DNA of 6,224 nucleotides from Bacteroidota bacterium (lineage in GTDB: Bacteria > Bacteroidota > Bacteroidia > Bacteroidales > VadinHA17): the NCBI GenBank assembly GCA_030613125.1, contig JAUWMO010000208.1, positions 1-6,224 on the forward strand. Reading direction: 5' to 3'. Position numbers and translations under genes: made by a program. This document shows, piece after piece, positions 6,209-6,224 of this stretch. Position 1 is the first letter of the stretch; each line of letters opens with the position of its first letter. The notes under the pieces were generated by a model. That model was not told the origin of the DNA, searched no databases, and saw only the letters and a program-made list of their open reading frames with translations.

Positions 6209-6221
6209 ATCCCGGAGGGAT
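6209..6221. repeat. Short ATCCC-GGA-GGGAT inverted repeat at the window edge
   Basis: ATCCC (6209-6213) and GGGAT (6217-6221) pair around GGA. The wording is like repeat units I recall from Bacteroidota intergenic DNA, some of which are linked to REP-associated transposases. The repeat may continue past the end of the window. The GGAGGG inside it could instead be a ribosome-binding site for a gene starting just outside. Confidence 0.35.
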
Positions 6222-6224
6222 AGA

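Larger units (their letters stand above)
5922..6224. other. Palindrome-rich intergenic region
   Basis: No convincing gene occurs in these last 303 bases. They hold a row of unrelated inverted repeats at 5948-5974, 5996-6027, 6133-6150, 6165-6182 and 6209-6221, plus a weak AGGG-CAACA-CCCT at 6114-6126. Such clusters are typical of places where REP-like or other small palindromic elements collect. One 48-codon open frame (6037-6183) crosses three of these palindromes and is probably not a gene. Confidence 0.6.

Overview
The window looks like a piece of chromosome from an AT-rich member of the Bacteroidota, perhaps an environmental Bacteroidales-type lineage (the rank is inference). Three things point there: a small PorT-like outer-membrane beta-barrel ending in phenylalanine, weak or absent Shine-Dalgarno sites, and a good match to the Bacteroidota -7 promoter element (TAnnTTTG) in front of the cardiolipin synthase gene. 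Intergenic DNA is unusually rich in palindromes.

Layout. (1) 55-1635, plus strand: a radical-SAM, PLP-dependent aminomutase of the lysine 2,3-aminomutase family. Its substrate-pocket residues match those described for glutamate 2,3-aminomutase (Lys and Asn where the lysine enzyme has two Asp), so it probably makes beta-glutamate. (2) 1644-1742: a dispersed-repeat type inverted repeat between two convergent genes. (3) 1804-2808, minus strand: a XylF-like sugar-binding lipoprotein with no transporter partners in view. (4) 2809-3244: a 436-base divergent intergenic region with a nested inverted repeat and no gene. (5) 3245-3859, plus: an outer-membrane beta-barrel protein closed by a strong terminator. 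(6) 3949-5424, plus: cardiolipin synthase, whose likely promoter lies on that terminator. (7) 5488-5856, plus: a small, highly charged helical protein with internal repeats, an unclear start and a possible frameshifted tail. (8) 5922-6224: no convincing gene, but at least five separate palindromes, including three tandem 12-base units that fold into a 32-base perfect palindrome.

The genes do not form one pathway. The beta-barrel protein and cardiolipin synthase both belong to the cell envelope, but a terminator and a promoter separate them. The aminomutase (possible osmolyte synthesis) and the sugar-binding protein look like independent units. The best leads are the predicted glutamate 2,3-aminomutase and the palindrome cluster at the right end. 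I found no CRISPR array, RNA gene, defence system or transposase gene.
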